DNA from: Ferroplasma sp.
GTDB lineage: Archaea; Thermoplasmatota; Thermoplasmata; Thermoplasmatales; Thermoplasmataceae
Length of the DNA: 64,000 bases
Reading direction: 5' to 3'
Assembly: GCF_031200575.1 (NCBI RefSeq)
Contig: NZ_CP133597.1
Location: forward strand, 1,668,571-1,732,570
Shown: one piece after another, positions 9,244 through 17,324 of the stretch
Layout: every line of letters starts with the position of its first letter
Position numbering within the stretch: the stretch's first letter is position 1
Notes under the pieces: generated by a model
What the model saw: the letters and a program-made list of their open reading frames with translations, nothing else
What the model was told of the DNA's origin: nothing
Database searches by the model: none
Program-made: the position numbers and the translations under genes

Positions 9244-9688
9244 AATGGAATACAGTGGGGAAATACCTGTTAAAAGCACCTTAAATGATGTAAGGATCTT
9301 TCTTTCAAAGATAGAAAATATCACACCGTGCCTGCCGGGGATATATGATTTTGAAATAGAAGGAAACGAAATAAAATGCAAGCTCAAACTTGATATATCA
9401 GCAGCAGGTATTTCTGCAATGAATACTGTGACGGGAAAAATGACCTTTACGTATCTACCCGGGGATGAGGGTCTTAACATCCAGGGAAGTGGCAGAATCG
9501 CAGGGTCTAAGGTAAAATTTTCAATAGAGATTGCCTACGCCACTGATAATGGAAACACTGTTCTTCACTGGAAGAGCTCCTTTGACTTCGGCCTCATAGT
9601 AAAAATTATGGGAAAAAACAAAGTAGATGAAATATCGAAACAGAATATCGAGAGAACAGTAAACTGCATATCTAATAGGCTGAACTAA
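9236..9688 (+). CDS. CoxG-like SRPBCC-fold protein
   Basis: A 150-residue protein of the CoxG/SRPBCC type (Bet v 1-like fold, a helix-grip pocket). Visible features fit: an N-terminal strand followed by the paired helix VKSTLNDVRIFLSKIENITPCLPG, then GITAMNTVTGKMTFTY-like strands and a long C-terminal helix ending NCISNRLN. In bacteria CoxG docks carbon monoxide dehydrogenase to the membrane; archaeal homologues occur beside molybdenum hydroxylases and other oxidoreductases. No molybdenum enzyme is in this window; the partner here may instead be the GlpA-like enzyme whose end overlaps this start by 8 bp (the ATG at 9245 is an alternative). Function beyond 'oxidoreductase-associated' is inference. 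Confidence 0.75.
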   Translation: MTEMEYSGEIPVKSTLNDVRIFLSKIENITPCLPGIYDFEIEGNEIKCKLKLDISAAGISAMNTVTGKMTFTYLPGDEGLNIQGSGRIAGSKVKFSIEIAYATDNGNTVLHWKSSFDFGLIVKIMGKNKVDEISKQNIERTVNCISNRLN

Positions 9689-9706
9689 TAATAGTATTTT
9701 ATAAGA

Positions 9707-9727
9707 GATAATATTAATTTTAATATT
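9707..9727 (+). promoter_or_regulatory. 21-bp element shared with the his operon upstream region
   Basis: These 21 bases, starting GATAATATTAATTTT, recur at 61161-61181 with one mismatch (A against G at position 16). Here the element is 104 bp upstream of the lysX-like gene and hisC; there it is 107-127 bp upstream of hisZ. At the his operon it is part of a perfect 9-bp inverted repeat, which is weakened here. It may be a common regulator site for histidine genes. The AT-rich composition makes chance similarity a real alternative. Confidence 0.4.
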
Positions 9728-9810
9728 TATTAAATTAATATTGCATGAATTTTGAATAATATTATATTTTATACGATAAATATTTAATAATCCCAAAAAA
9801 TTAATGGCTT

Positions 9811-10635
9811 ATGCTCAATTTCATTTACGATTCCATAGCCTGGGAGGAAAAACAGATAATTAAGGAACTCCAGGGTGATGGTATAAAACTCAATCTGATA
9901 AATGCAAAGGATCATCCACTGAGCCTAACAGGAGATATCGATATTACCGGCCCAGCCGTCATAAGATGCATGAGTGCAAAAAGGTCACTGTATTACTCAT
10001 ATATTCTGGAGTCCCATGGGATAGAAACGGTAAATTCATTCAATACGTTCAATATTGCCGGAAACAAAGCATTTACAACATCATTTCTTTACAGAAATGG
10101 AATCAATACTCCTGATACTGTAATGTCATTTTCCCATGACAATGCAATGGATGCAGCAGGTGATATGGGATACCCTGTGGTGTTCAAGCCGTCTACAGGA
10201 AGCTGGGGGAGGATGATTTCCCTTATAAGGGATGCAAACATGGCTGAAACAGTATTTTCCATGAATGATATGGTGGCGGAGAATTCATATTATATCCAGA
10301 GCTTCGTCAAAAGGCCTCCGAGGGACATAAGGGTGATAATGGTTGGGGGAAAAATTTCAGCGTCCATATACAGGTATTCTGGAGAGGGATGGAAGACCAA
10401 CCTTTACCTGGGCGGCAGGGTTGAAAAAGCAGTTCTCGGAAAGGAGGAAACAGAAATTATAATGAAAGTTTCTGACCTTTTCGGACCGGGAATAATAGGA
10501 ATAGATGCCATGGAATCAGAATCCGGGATCACTGTCCATGAGGTAAATTCCAGGGTTGAGTTTAAGGGTGCATCAAGGGTATATGGTAATGCCATAATAA
10601 GAGATATTGCCGAATACCTGAAAACACTGGATTAA
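9811..10635 (+). CDS. lysX: LysX/RimK-type ATP-grasp ligase
   Basis: A 274-residue ATP-grasp enzyme of the LysX/ArgX/RimK family. LysX joins the carrier protein LysW to alpha-aminoadipate (or glutamate for ArgX) in archaeal lysine or arginine synthesis. The opening IYDSIAWEEKQI matches the typical LysX start, which supports the ATG at 9811. The ATP-grasp signatures are visible: VVFKPSTGSWGRMISLI near residue 125, YYIQSFVKRPPRDIRVIMVGG near 165, and GIIGIDAMES...VHEVNSRVEFKG near 230-250, with the metal-binding acidic/Asn residues. No LysW or other lysine genes are nearby; the next gene is hisC, 29 bp on, probably on the same transcript. LysX is the better guess, but substrate specificity cannot be read with certainty. 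Confidence 0.75.
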   Translation: MLNFIYDSIAWEEKQIIKELQGDGIKLNLINAKDHPLSLTGDIDITGPAVIRCMSAKRSLYYSYILESHGIETVNSFNTFNIAGNKAFTTSFLYRNGINTPDTVMSFSHDNAMDAAGDMGYPVVFKPSTGSWGRMISLIRDANMAETVFSMNDMVAENSYYIQSFVKRPPRDIRVIMVGGKISASIYRYSGEGWKTNLYLGGRVEKAVLGKEETEIIMKVSDLFGPGIIGIDAMESESGITVHEVNSRVEFKGASRVYGNAIIRDIAEYLKTLD

Positions 10636-10664
10636 GTTTAATAATTATCTTAAAATATCAGTTT

Positions 10665-11612
10665 ATGAAAGAGATATACCTGGATAAAAATGAGAATCCA
10701 TTCAACATACCGGACGCCATAAAAGAGAAATTCATAGATTATGTGAAAAATGCAGATTTCAACCGGTATCCGGAAAAGGGCCTGCCATCACTCATTGAGG
10801 GCCTTGGGAGGTTCACCGGTCTGGGGCCAGAAAGGATAATAGCGGCAAATGGCAGTGACGAGCTTCTTGACATGCTTATAAAAAGAGCAGCCGGTGATAT
10901 TGTAATAAGCTCCCCTACCTTTGAAATGTATTCATTCTATGCAACCAATTACGGGCACAGTGCAATTGATGTTCCATTGAATGATGATTTTTCATTGAAC
11001 GCCCCTGAAATTATAAAGCGCAGGGATGCAAAGCTGGTTATTATTTGCTCCCCGAACAATCCAACTGGAAACCTTATAGGGAGAGACAGCATTAAAGCTG
11101 TCCTGGAGTCCGGTGTAACAACAGTTCTGGACAATGCCTATTATGAATTTTCTGGAGAGGATTACACAGACCTGATAAGGAAATATGACAATCTGATAAT
11201 TTTAAGAACGTTCTCCAAGGCCTTCAGCCTGGCCGGAATGCGTGTGGGTTATGGAATGGCAAAGCCAGACCTCATGGTAGGGTTGAAAAAATTGCAGGCA
11301 CCTTTTTACATGAATATACTGTCTGCAAAACTTGCCGAGATTATGATGGAGAACTACAGCCTTATAGAGGAAAAGATAAATTATATAGTCAGGGAGAGAA
11401 AGAGGGTGTATGGTGAATTGGGTGAAATAGCCTACAATAGTGATACAAACTTTCTCATGCTGAAAAAGGATCTTTATGATTACCTTGCAGGTAAAGGAAT
11501 ACATATAAGGAAGCTGCCACTTGTAAAGGACAGGTCCAGAATTACAATTGGGACTGCTGAGGAAAACAACATTCTGATATCCGCAGTAAGGGAATATATA
11601 AAAAATAAATGA
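10665..11612 (+). CDS. hisC: histidinol-phosphate aminotransferase
   Basis: PLP enzyme of aminotransferase class I/II that makes histidinol phosphate from imidazole-acetol phosphate and glutamate. The 315 residues are slightly short for HisC (about 340-360). Key features: the N-terminal LDKNENPFN, NRYPEKG, ANGSDELLD, the substrate/PLP-binding SPNNPTGN, DNAYYEF containing the PLP-contact Asp/Tyr, and TFSKAFSLAGMRVGYG with the PLP-binding lysine of SKAF. It is the only his gene outside the operon at 55-61 kb and follows the lysX-like gene by 29 bp; HisC-like enzymes may also accept other acids, so a role in the LysX pathway is possible. The gene is convergent with ftcD, ending 2 bp from it. Confidence 0.9.
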   Translation: MKEIYLDKNENPFNIPDAIKEKFIDYVKNADFNRYPEKGLPSLIEGLGRFTGLGPERIIAANGSDELLDMLIKRAAGDIVISSPTFEMYSFYATNYGHSAIDVPLNDDFSLNAPEIIKRRDAKLVIICSPNNPTGNLIGRDSIKAVLESGVTTVLDNAYYEFSGEDYTDLIRKYDNLIILRTFSKAFSLAGMRVGYGMAKPDLMVGLKKLQAPFYMNILSAKLAEIMMENYSLIEEKINYIVRERKRVYGELGEIAYNSDTNFLMLKKDLYDYLAGKGIHIRKLPLVKDRSRITIGTAEENNILISAVREYIKNK

Positions 11613-11614
11613 AT

Positions 11615-12511
11615 TTAAATTTTTCCAGCATGAAAATCCAGCACATTATTATTTTTAAGATCAGACATCATATAATAGTTAAAGGATTCAACAAGAGCCT
11701 CTCTGGGTACCATTCCTATGAATTCTGACCCCGCTATGGATATTCCATATCTGGATGCTTCAGCCTTAACGGCCTGGAAGATGCGGTACAGGGGATTTTT
11801 TCTGTAATTCACCAGATTCATTGAAATCTGGACCATTTTCTTCTCCTGTATGAAGAGAGCCAGTGATTTTACATATGCAAAGCCACCGTCCCTGCCCCTG
11901 ATGGCCGATGCAATTTTTCTTCCAACATGAATGTTGTCTGTGTTAAGGTATATATTCCACGCCACAAGGATATCCCTTGCGCCGATAATGGTTGCTCCTG
12001 CACTGCCAACAATGGAAGGGCCGTAGTCAGGTATATACCTCCCGGAACCTATGGATTCCCTAAGCTGTTCAATCTGGAAACTTTTATTACGTATATTTTC
12101 AAGGCTTGTCCTTTCAGGGGATAGTGCAGAATTTGCGTACATGAAAACAGGGATGCCCAGTTTCTCCCCAACAAGCTTTCCAACTTCATGTGATATTTTT
12201 ACACATTCATCCATTGTGGTGTCTTCCAGCGGGATAAATGGCATAACGTCAGTTGCACCGAACCTCGGATGGGCCCCTGTGTGGGTGCCCATATCAATAT
12301 TTTCTGATGCGATTTGTATAAGCCGGTAGGCTAGCCCAGCAGCCCTTTCAAGTGTCACAACTATAGTAATGACACTTCTGTTGTGATCGTAATCCATTTC
12401 TGTGTCAAGCAGTTTGGCATCCTGTGTTTCCTTCACTGCATTTTCTAGAAGGGTGATAGTATCTTTATTTCTTCCATCACTGAAATTCGGAACCATTTCC
12501 ACAAGCTTCAT
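11615..12511 (-). CDS. ftcD: glutamate formiminotransferase
   Basis: A 298-residue protein matching the formiminotransferase half of FtcD; it moves the formimino group of N-formimino-L-glutamate to tetrahydrofolate (or an equivalent pterin), the last step of one histidine breakdown route. The start LVEMVPNFSDGR is the family signature, followed by DHNRSVITIV, the pterin- and glutamate-binding MGTHTGAHPRFGATDVMPFIP with conserved histidines near residues 80-90, and RGRDGGFAYVKSLAL. The cyclodeaminase half is absent, as in other stand-alone forms. It lies downstream of hutH on the same strand (43 bp gap), most likely one transcript. Two outside details: the archaeal DHNA aldolase gene at 38.3 kb may supply its pterin. 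Confidence 0.94.
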   Translation of the reverse strand: MKLVEMVPNFSDGRNKDTITLLENAVKETQDAKLLDTEMDYDHNRSVITIVVTLERAAGLAYRLIQIASENIDMGTHTGAHPRFGATDVMPFIPLEDTTMDECVKISHEVGKLVGEKLGIPVFMYANSALSPERTSLENIRNKSFQIEQLRESIGSGRYIPDYGPSIVGSAGATIIGARDILVAWNIYLNTDNIHVGRKIASAIRGRDGGFAYVKSLALFIQEKKMVQISMNLVNYRKNPLYRIFQAVKAEASRYGISIAGSEFIGMVPREALVESFNYYMMSDLKNNNVLDFHAGKI

Positions 12512-12553
12512 GCGTATTTATAATAAAGTTCGATATTAAATTATAGGAAAACC

Positions 12554-14062
12554 TCAATGGAATCCTGTTTTTTCTATTATAAAATTCCTGAAAGATTCTG
12601 CTTCCATGATGCTGCATATTGCATTTATATCCTCTGTTGAGGGGCGGTCATGATCCAGTGGCTTCACTATTTCCCTTATTTTGCTATAAATATCCATTGT
12701 GGCCTTTGAGGGTTCAAGTTTCCTGAACTCCAGTGCCTGTGCACCTAAAAGGTATTCTATTGCAACTATGGTTTCCACATTTCTGTTGATCTCCACAAGC
12801 TTCAATGCCGCATTTGTACCCATGCTCACATGGTCCTCCTGATTTGCTGATGTGGGTATAGTATCAGCCGAATTGGGATGTGCCAGGGTTTTATTGACAT
12901 TGCACAGGGCGGCTGCCGTATACTGGAGTATCATATACCCTGAGTTCAGGCCGTAATCCCTGACCAGGAACGGGGGAAGCCCGCTGAGGTTTGTGTCCAC
13001 AATACGGGCCAGGCGCCGCTCAACCATATTCCCGAAATCAGTCATGGCTATTGCAAGAAAGTCAGATGCCATTGCAACGGGCTCTCCATGAAAATTTCCG
13101 GTGGAAATATACTCATCATCCATGAGCAGCGGGTTATCGGTTGCGGAATTTATTTCTGTGGTTAACACCTTTCTGACATATTCTACTGTGTCCCATACCG
13201 CTCCGTACACCTGCGGGGTGCACCTTAGGGAATATGCGTCCTGAACCTTTACTTTCCTTGCATTTTCAACTATGGCACTGCCCCTGAAGAGTTTTCTAAG
13301 GGCCCTTCCAACAAGCTGCTGACCCTCATGGGGCCTGGATGCAAGCGCCCATTCCGTGAATGCCCTGTCAGTACCAGAAAGGCCTTCAAAGGCGAGGGCA
13401 AATGAACCCAGAGCTTCACCTATTAATCTCTCAGATTTTTTCACCTCCAGTGCCAGTATGCCGCAGATGACGGAAGTGCCATTTATCAGTGCCACACCTT
13501 CCTTCTCTCCATAGCTGTATGGCTTTTTCCCAAGCTGCCTGAACACCTCACCTGAATTCATTCTTTTCCCATTGTAGAATACATCGCCTTCCCCCATTAT
13601 TGCAAGGCCTATATGCGCCAGTGGCGCAAGGTCCCCACTTGCACCCACAGACCCATATCTGGGAACAACCGGGATTATACTTTCATTTATCATGAAGAGT
13701 ATGAAATTTATTAGCTCCTCTGATACGCCAGAATAGCCCTTTACAAGTGTGTTTGCCCTTATAAGCATAATTGACTTCACTGTTCTTTCATCCAGTGGCT
13801 CCCCGGTTCCTGCGGAATGGCTCCTGATCAGGTTTATCTGAAGCTGTACTGTATTATTTTTTTCCACGTTTACATTCAGAAGCGACCCGAACCCAGTATT
13901 CACACCATATACGGGCTTTCCAGATTCCAGTATTTTCATTAAGGATCTCTTGGATTTTCTTATCTGTTCCATGGCAGAATCTGCTATCCCTGCCTTTTCC
14001 CCGTTATCAGCAACTGCAATTACATCCTCTATGCTAAGGCTGTTTCCATCAATGTAAATCAT
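12554..14062 (-). CDS. hutH: histidine ammonia-lyase
   Basis: HutH removes ammonia from histidine to give urocanate. The 502 residues fit the family (about 500-510). The self-forming MIO cofactor triad Ala-Ser-Gly is at residues 141-143 inside GSVGASGDLAPLAH, at the same place as in bacterial HutH. Also seen are YGVNTGFGSL near residue 52, RSHSAGTGEPL near 80, NGTSVICG near 190, TDNPLL near 310, QYTAAAL near 385 and NQEDHVSMG near 410. The promoter region upstream (14063-14144) is AT-rich with several TATA-like stretches; no clear operator was found. It leads a unit with ftcD, while hutU is transcribed separately on the other strand. Confidence 0.97.
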   Translation of the reverse strand: MIYIDGNSLSIEDVIAVADNGEKAGIADSAMEQIRKSKRSLMKILESGKPVYGVNTGFGSLLNVNVEKNNTVQLQINLIRSHSAGTGEPLDERTVKSIMLIRANTLVKGYSGVSEELINFILFMINESIIPVVPRYGSVGASGDLAPLAHIGLAIMGEGDVFYNGKRMNSGEVFRQLGKKPYSYGEKEGVALINGTSVICGILALEVKKSERLIGEALGSFALAFEGLSGTDRAFTEWALASRPHEGQQLVGRALRKLFRGSAIVENARKVKVQDAYSLRCTPQVYGAVWDTVEYVRKVLTTEINSATDNPLLMDDEYISTGNFHGEPVAMASDFLAIAMTDFGNMVERRLARIVDTNLSGLPPFLVRDYGLNSGYMILQYTAAALCNVNKTLAHPNSADTIPTSANQEDHVSMGTNAALKLVEINRNVETIVAIEYLLGAQALEFRKLEPSKATMDIYSKIREIVKPLDHDRPSTEDINAICSIMEAESFRNFIIEKTGFH

Positions 14063-14144
14063 GATAATTATAATGCCAGATAATATATTAAACTACGCCA
14101 CAGTTCAAAAATAACATTATTATAATGAGAATTATAATGAAAAC

Positions 14145-15797
14145 TTAGTCATCTTTTGGCTTGAGCCTCTCCCTGAGTATTGAAGTTATGTATTTTGCTG
14201 CTACATTGAATTCGAGCTTGGGTGGCATGGGAGTTTCATCTGTCTCTGTTATAACATCAAGCACTGTTGGACCCTTTGAAACAAAGAATTCATCCATTTT
14301 ACTTTCCAGGTCCTCAGGGTTTTCCAGCCTTATGCCGGTAGCCCCTGACGCTTCTGCCAGTTTAGAAAAGTCAGGATTGTAGAGTGCAACGCCGTATTCA
14401 GGGTATCCCATAACCTCTTCCTCAAGCTTGATCATACCGAGTATGTTATTATCAAAAACAACCAGCTTGACAGGAAGTTTATACTTCATTGCCGTTATAA
14501 TTTCCATGGAGGTCATGGCAAAACTGCCGTCACCTATTATTCCGTATACTGTCTTACCGGAGGCCAGGGCCAACCCTATTGATCCGGGAATTCCAGCACC
14601 CATGGTGCCCAGCCATGATGAGAAGAAGAATTTATTGTTATGTTTTGCCTCTATAAACCTGTTGACCCACAGCGTAACATTGCCTGTATCGCCAATTATG
14701 ATATCGTCATCCTTCAAACGCCGGGATATGGCATCTGCAACCACCTCCGCCCGTAGAGGCTTTCTCATGTCTGATACCTTTTTCTGCATCTCCCTGGACC
14801 ATTTATCTCTTTCATCCTTCATTTTAGAATAATATTTGTCTTCTTTAGCCTGGACATTTATTTTGTCAAGGAAATATTTTATATCGCATAGATAAGAGTA
14901 ATCAGCCTTCATAATTCTGTTTAGGTCCTCTATTCTATTGTTAACCTGTATATTTTTCACCTTTTTCAGGAAAGCAGTATAAGGAAACACAGTTCCTAGG
15001 AATATTATCAGATCAGAATTGTTTATGGCCTTTACAGATGGCTTGGTGCCAAGCAGCCCGATTCCCCCCATGACCTTTTCGTCATTATCTGGCAGGGTTC
15101 CCTTGCCATTCAGCGAATAGACAATAGGGGCACCGATTTTTTCCGCAAATTTATTGATTTCATCTGAGTACTGCCTGGATCCTCCACCTATGAATATTAA
15201 AGGCCTGTTGCTGGAATTAATCAGTTTCTCTGCCTCCTCAATGCCATCGGGACTATATGAAACAGGATTTATGTAGTAGGATAATTCTTCCTCCCTGCAT
15301 TCCTTCTTAAGGATATCAACGGGCATGTCTATATGTCCAACCCCTCCCCTGATAATTGCCTCCCTGCATGCCTTCCACACAAGAAACTGGGCATTATCTG
15401 GGTTCACTATCCGTGCATTGAAAACAGATACATCATCAAATAGCTTCACAAGGTCCACTTCCTGAAAGTACTCATGCCCCAGGAGGTCTGTCTCTATCTG
15501 GCCGGTTAGTGCTATAACCGGTACATGCTGCATCTTTGCGTCGTAAAGGCCATTTAAAAGATGCACAGACCCTGGCCCTGAGGTTCCCATGCATGCAGAT
15601 AGCCTGCCAGAATATTTAGACTCAAATGATGCACTGAGTGCCCCGCCTTCCTCGTGCCGTACCTGGATATAATCAATGTCATGATTCCTTCTGATAGAAT
15701 CCACAATAGGATTCAAAGAATCCCCGGGTATAGCATAGATTCTTTTTACTCCGAAATTTACCAGTGTTTTTACGATTATATCTGCCACAGTTGCCAT
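14145..15797 (-). CDS. thiamine-diphosphate enzyme, pyruvate oxidase/acetolactate synthase family
   Basis: A 550-residue ThDP enzyme with the usual three domains (PYR, central nucleotide-binding, PP). The catalytic glutamate sits in QVRHEEGGALSA near residue 50; the ThDP-binding motif runs from GDGSFAM to FDNN near residues 425-450. The stretch VVFDNNILGMIKLEEE and the following YPEYGVALYNPDF resemble pyruvate oxidase PoxB more than acetolactate synthase; the C-terminal membrane-binding helix of PoxB is not obvious. If PoxB-like, it would turn pyruvate into acetate and CO2 with FAD and pass electrons to quinone. It stands alone; the gap to hutH downstream is 82 bp. Exact reaction uncertain among pyruvate oxidase, acetolactate synthase and other 2-oxoacid decarboxylases. 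Confidence 0.82.
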   Translation of the reverse strand: MATVADIIVKTLVNFGVKRIYAIPGDSLNPIVDSIRRNHDIDYIQVRHEEGGALSASFESKYSGRLSACMGTSGPGSVHLLNGLYDAKMQHVPVIALTGQIETDLLGHEYFQEVDLVKLFDDVSVFNARIVNPDNAQFLVWKACREAIIRGGVGHIDMPVDILKKECREEELSYYINPVSYSPDGIEEAEKLINSSNRPLIFIGGGSRQYSDEINKFAEKIGAPIVYSLNGKGTLPDNDEKVMGGIGLLGTKPSVKAINNSDLIIFLGTVFPYTAFLKKVKNIQVNNRIEDLNRIMKADYSYLCDIKYFLDKINVQAKEDKYYSKMKDERDKWSREMQKKVSDMRKPLRAEVVADAISRRLKDDDIIIGDTGNVTLWVNRFIEAKHNNKFFFSSWLGTMGAGIPGSIGLALASGKTVYGIIGDGSFAMTSMEIITAMKYKLPVKLVVFDNNILGMIKLEEEVMGYPEYGVALYNPDFSKLAEASGATGIRLENPEDLESKMDEFFVSKGPTVLDVITETDETPMPPKLEFNVAAKYITSILRERLKPKDD

Positions 15798-15953
15798 AAT
15801 TTAATATTTAGTCGTTGTTTAAATTATTTTTGAATTTTTATCAATATTTATGCTTTAACATAAAAATAATTTTATCCGGTATTGTACAACATAAATCTAA
15901 CCTGCACTGCTTCCTATAAATAAGTATTATATAATTATAACATATTTATTTTC

Positions 15954-17324
15954 ATGAGCTTTGACCTTGTGCTGGAGGATGGAAACGTTTTTCTCGACGG
16001 TGAACTGAGGAGGACTTCCATAGGAATAAAGGATGGTAAGATAGCTGCTATTGGAATCATATCAGAATTTTCTGGCCATGATAAAAAGATTAATCTATCC
16101 GGCAAATTAGTAATACCTGGAGGTGTTGACCCGCACACCCATATAGAGGGATATTCAAGGGCTGGTACCATTAAGAATGGGACAGAATCAGCCGCCATAG
16201 GAGGCACCACAAGTGTGCTTGACTTTTCACAGGCTAATAAGAATGAGGATACTGTTGCTGCAGCAGCATCCAAGATAAAGAGGTTTTCAGATAGCAGCCC
16301 GCTGGATTTTACAATAAAACCCATGATGGTAACAGAGGATTTCAGTTCCCCTGAGAGGCTGGAAACCATTTTCTCTGAATTATCGAAGCTTGGAGTTATG
16401 GCTGTAAAAATATTCACAACATATAAGAATCTTGGTAGGTATGCCAATAATTACCAGATACTTCAGGGGATGAATACAGCAAAAAAACATGGTATAATGG
16501 TGCAGATACACGCGGAAAACAACGATTTCCTAGAGGGAAACATGGAGGCGCTGCTGAAAGAGGGGAAGACAGATCCAGAATATCATGCTCTGAGCAAGCC
16601 CCCGGTTAGCGAGGATGTTGCCGTTGCGGACTCTGCAGTAATGGCAGGGGATTCAGGCGTAAAGATATACTGTGTACATCTTTCTACCAGAAATTCCCCG
16701 GAAATTATCGACAACGCCAGAAAGCACGGAATTAACATATACGGAGAGACATGCCCACAGTACCTCATACTGGACGACAGTTTCCTAAAGGGGAAGAATG
16801 GAAATGAATACATATGCAGCCCGCCTCTGAGAAAGAAAGAGGACAATGAATTGATGTGGAAGGCTATATCTTCCGGGAAAATACAGGCAGTCGGGTCTGA
16901 CCATGTTCCTTTCCTTTCAGATCAGAAGAAAGACCTGCCATTTAATAAGGTGCCAAATGGAATTCCGGGTATTGAAACACGATTGCCACTCCTGTTTTCT
17001 GAAGGAGTCCAGAAAGGAAGAATTACACTGGATCAGTTCGTTAATGTAATAAGCACATCACCTGCCAGAATATTCAATCTTTATCCCAGAAAGGGAATCA
17101 TTTCCATTGGCAGTGATGCAGACATAACAGTAATAGACCAGAATATGGAACATGGATTAAGGGCTGAAGACCTCCATATGGGCACCGACATAGCTATATA
17201 CAGCCATATGAAAACACAGGGATGGCCTGTCCTAACAGTGGCAGGAGGCGAAATAGTTGCCCGGGATGACACCTTCACCGGTACTGGAAGGAGAGGAAAA
17301 TTTCTTGGCAAGGAGGCGATATGA
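15954..17324 (+). CDS. dihydropyrimidinase/hydantoinase-type amidohydrolase
   Basis: A 456-residue cyclic-amide hydrolase. The metal site of the D-hydantoinase/dihydropyrimidinase/allantoinase group is visible: GVDPHTHIE near residue 60, the lysine to be carboxylated in VKIFTTY near 155, QIHAENND near 185, YCVHLSTR near 240, and the final Asp in GSDHVPF near 315. This excludes imidazolonepropionase, which lacks the bridging lysine. It opens ring amides of hydantoins, dihydropyrimidines or allantoin to N-carbamoyl acids. The next gene, starting at the base after its stop, encodes a matching carbamoyl amide hydrolase, so the pair should take a hydantoin to a free amino acid. The substrate is not readable; the surrounding histidine genes make hydantoin-5-propionate one candidate. 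Confidence 0.88.
   Translation: MSFDLVLEDGNVFLDGELRRTSIGIKDGKIAAIGIISEFSGHDKKINLSGKLVIPGGVDPHTHIEGYSRAGTIKNGTESAAIGGTTSVLDFSQANKNEDTVAAAASKIKRFSDSSPLDFTIKPMMVTEDFSSPERLETIFSELSKLGVMAVKIFTTYKNLGRYANNYQILQGMNTAKKHGIMVQIHAENNDFLEGNMEALLKEGKTDPEYHALSKPPVSEDVAVADSAVMAGDSGVKIYCVHLSTRNSPEIIDNARKHGINIYGETCPQYLILDDSFLKGKNGNEYICSPPLRKKEDNELMWKAISSGKIQAVGSDHVPFLSDQKKDLPFNKVPNGIPGIETRLPLLFSEGVQKGRITLDQFVNVISTSPARIFNLYPRKGIISIGSDADITVIDQNMEHGLRAEDLHMGTDIAIYSHMKTQGWPVLTVAGGEIVARDDTFTGTGRRGKFLGKEAI

Noticed and set aside
9804..9816. ATG 9804 as start of the lysX-like gene
   Set aside because: It is in another frame; the LysX-type opening begins at ATG 9811.
15954..17324. The amidohydrolase as imidazolonepropionase (hutI), which the pathway needs
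   Set aside because: It carries the bridging-lysine segment VKIFTTY and other hydantoinase metal motifs that HutI lacks, and is coupled to a carbamoylase.
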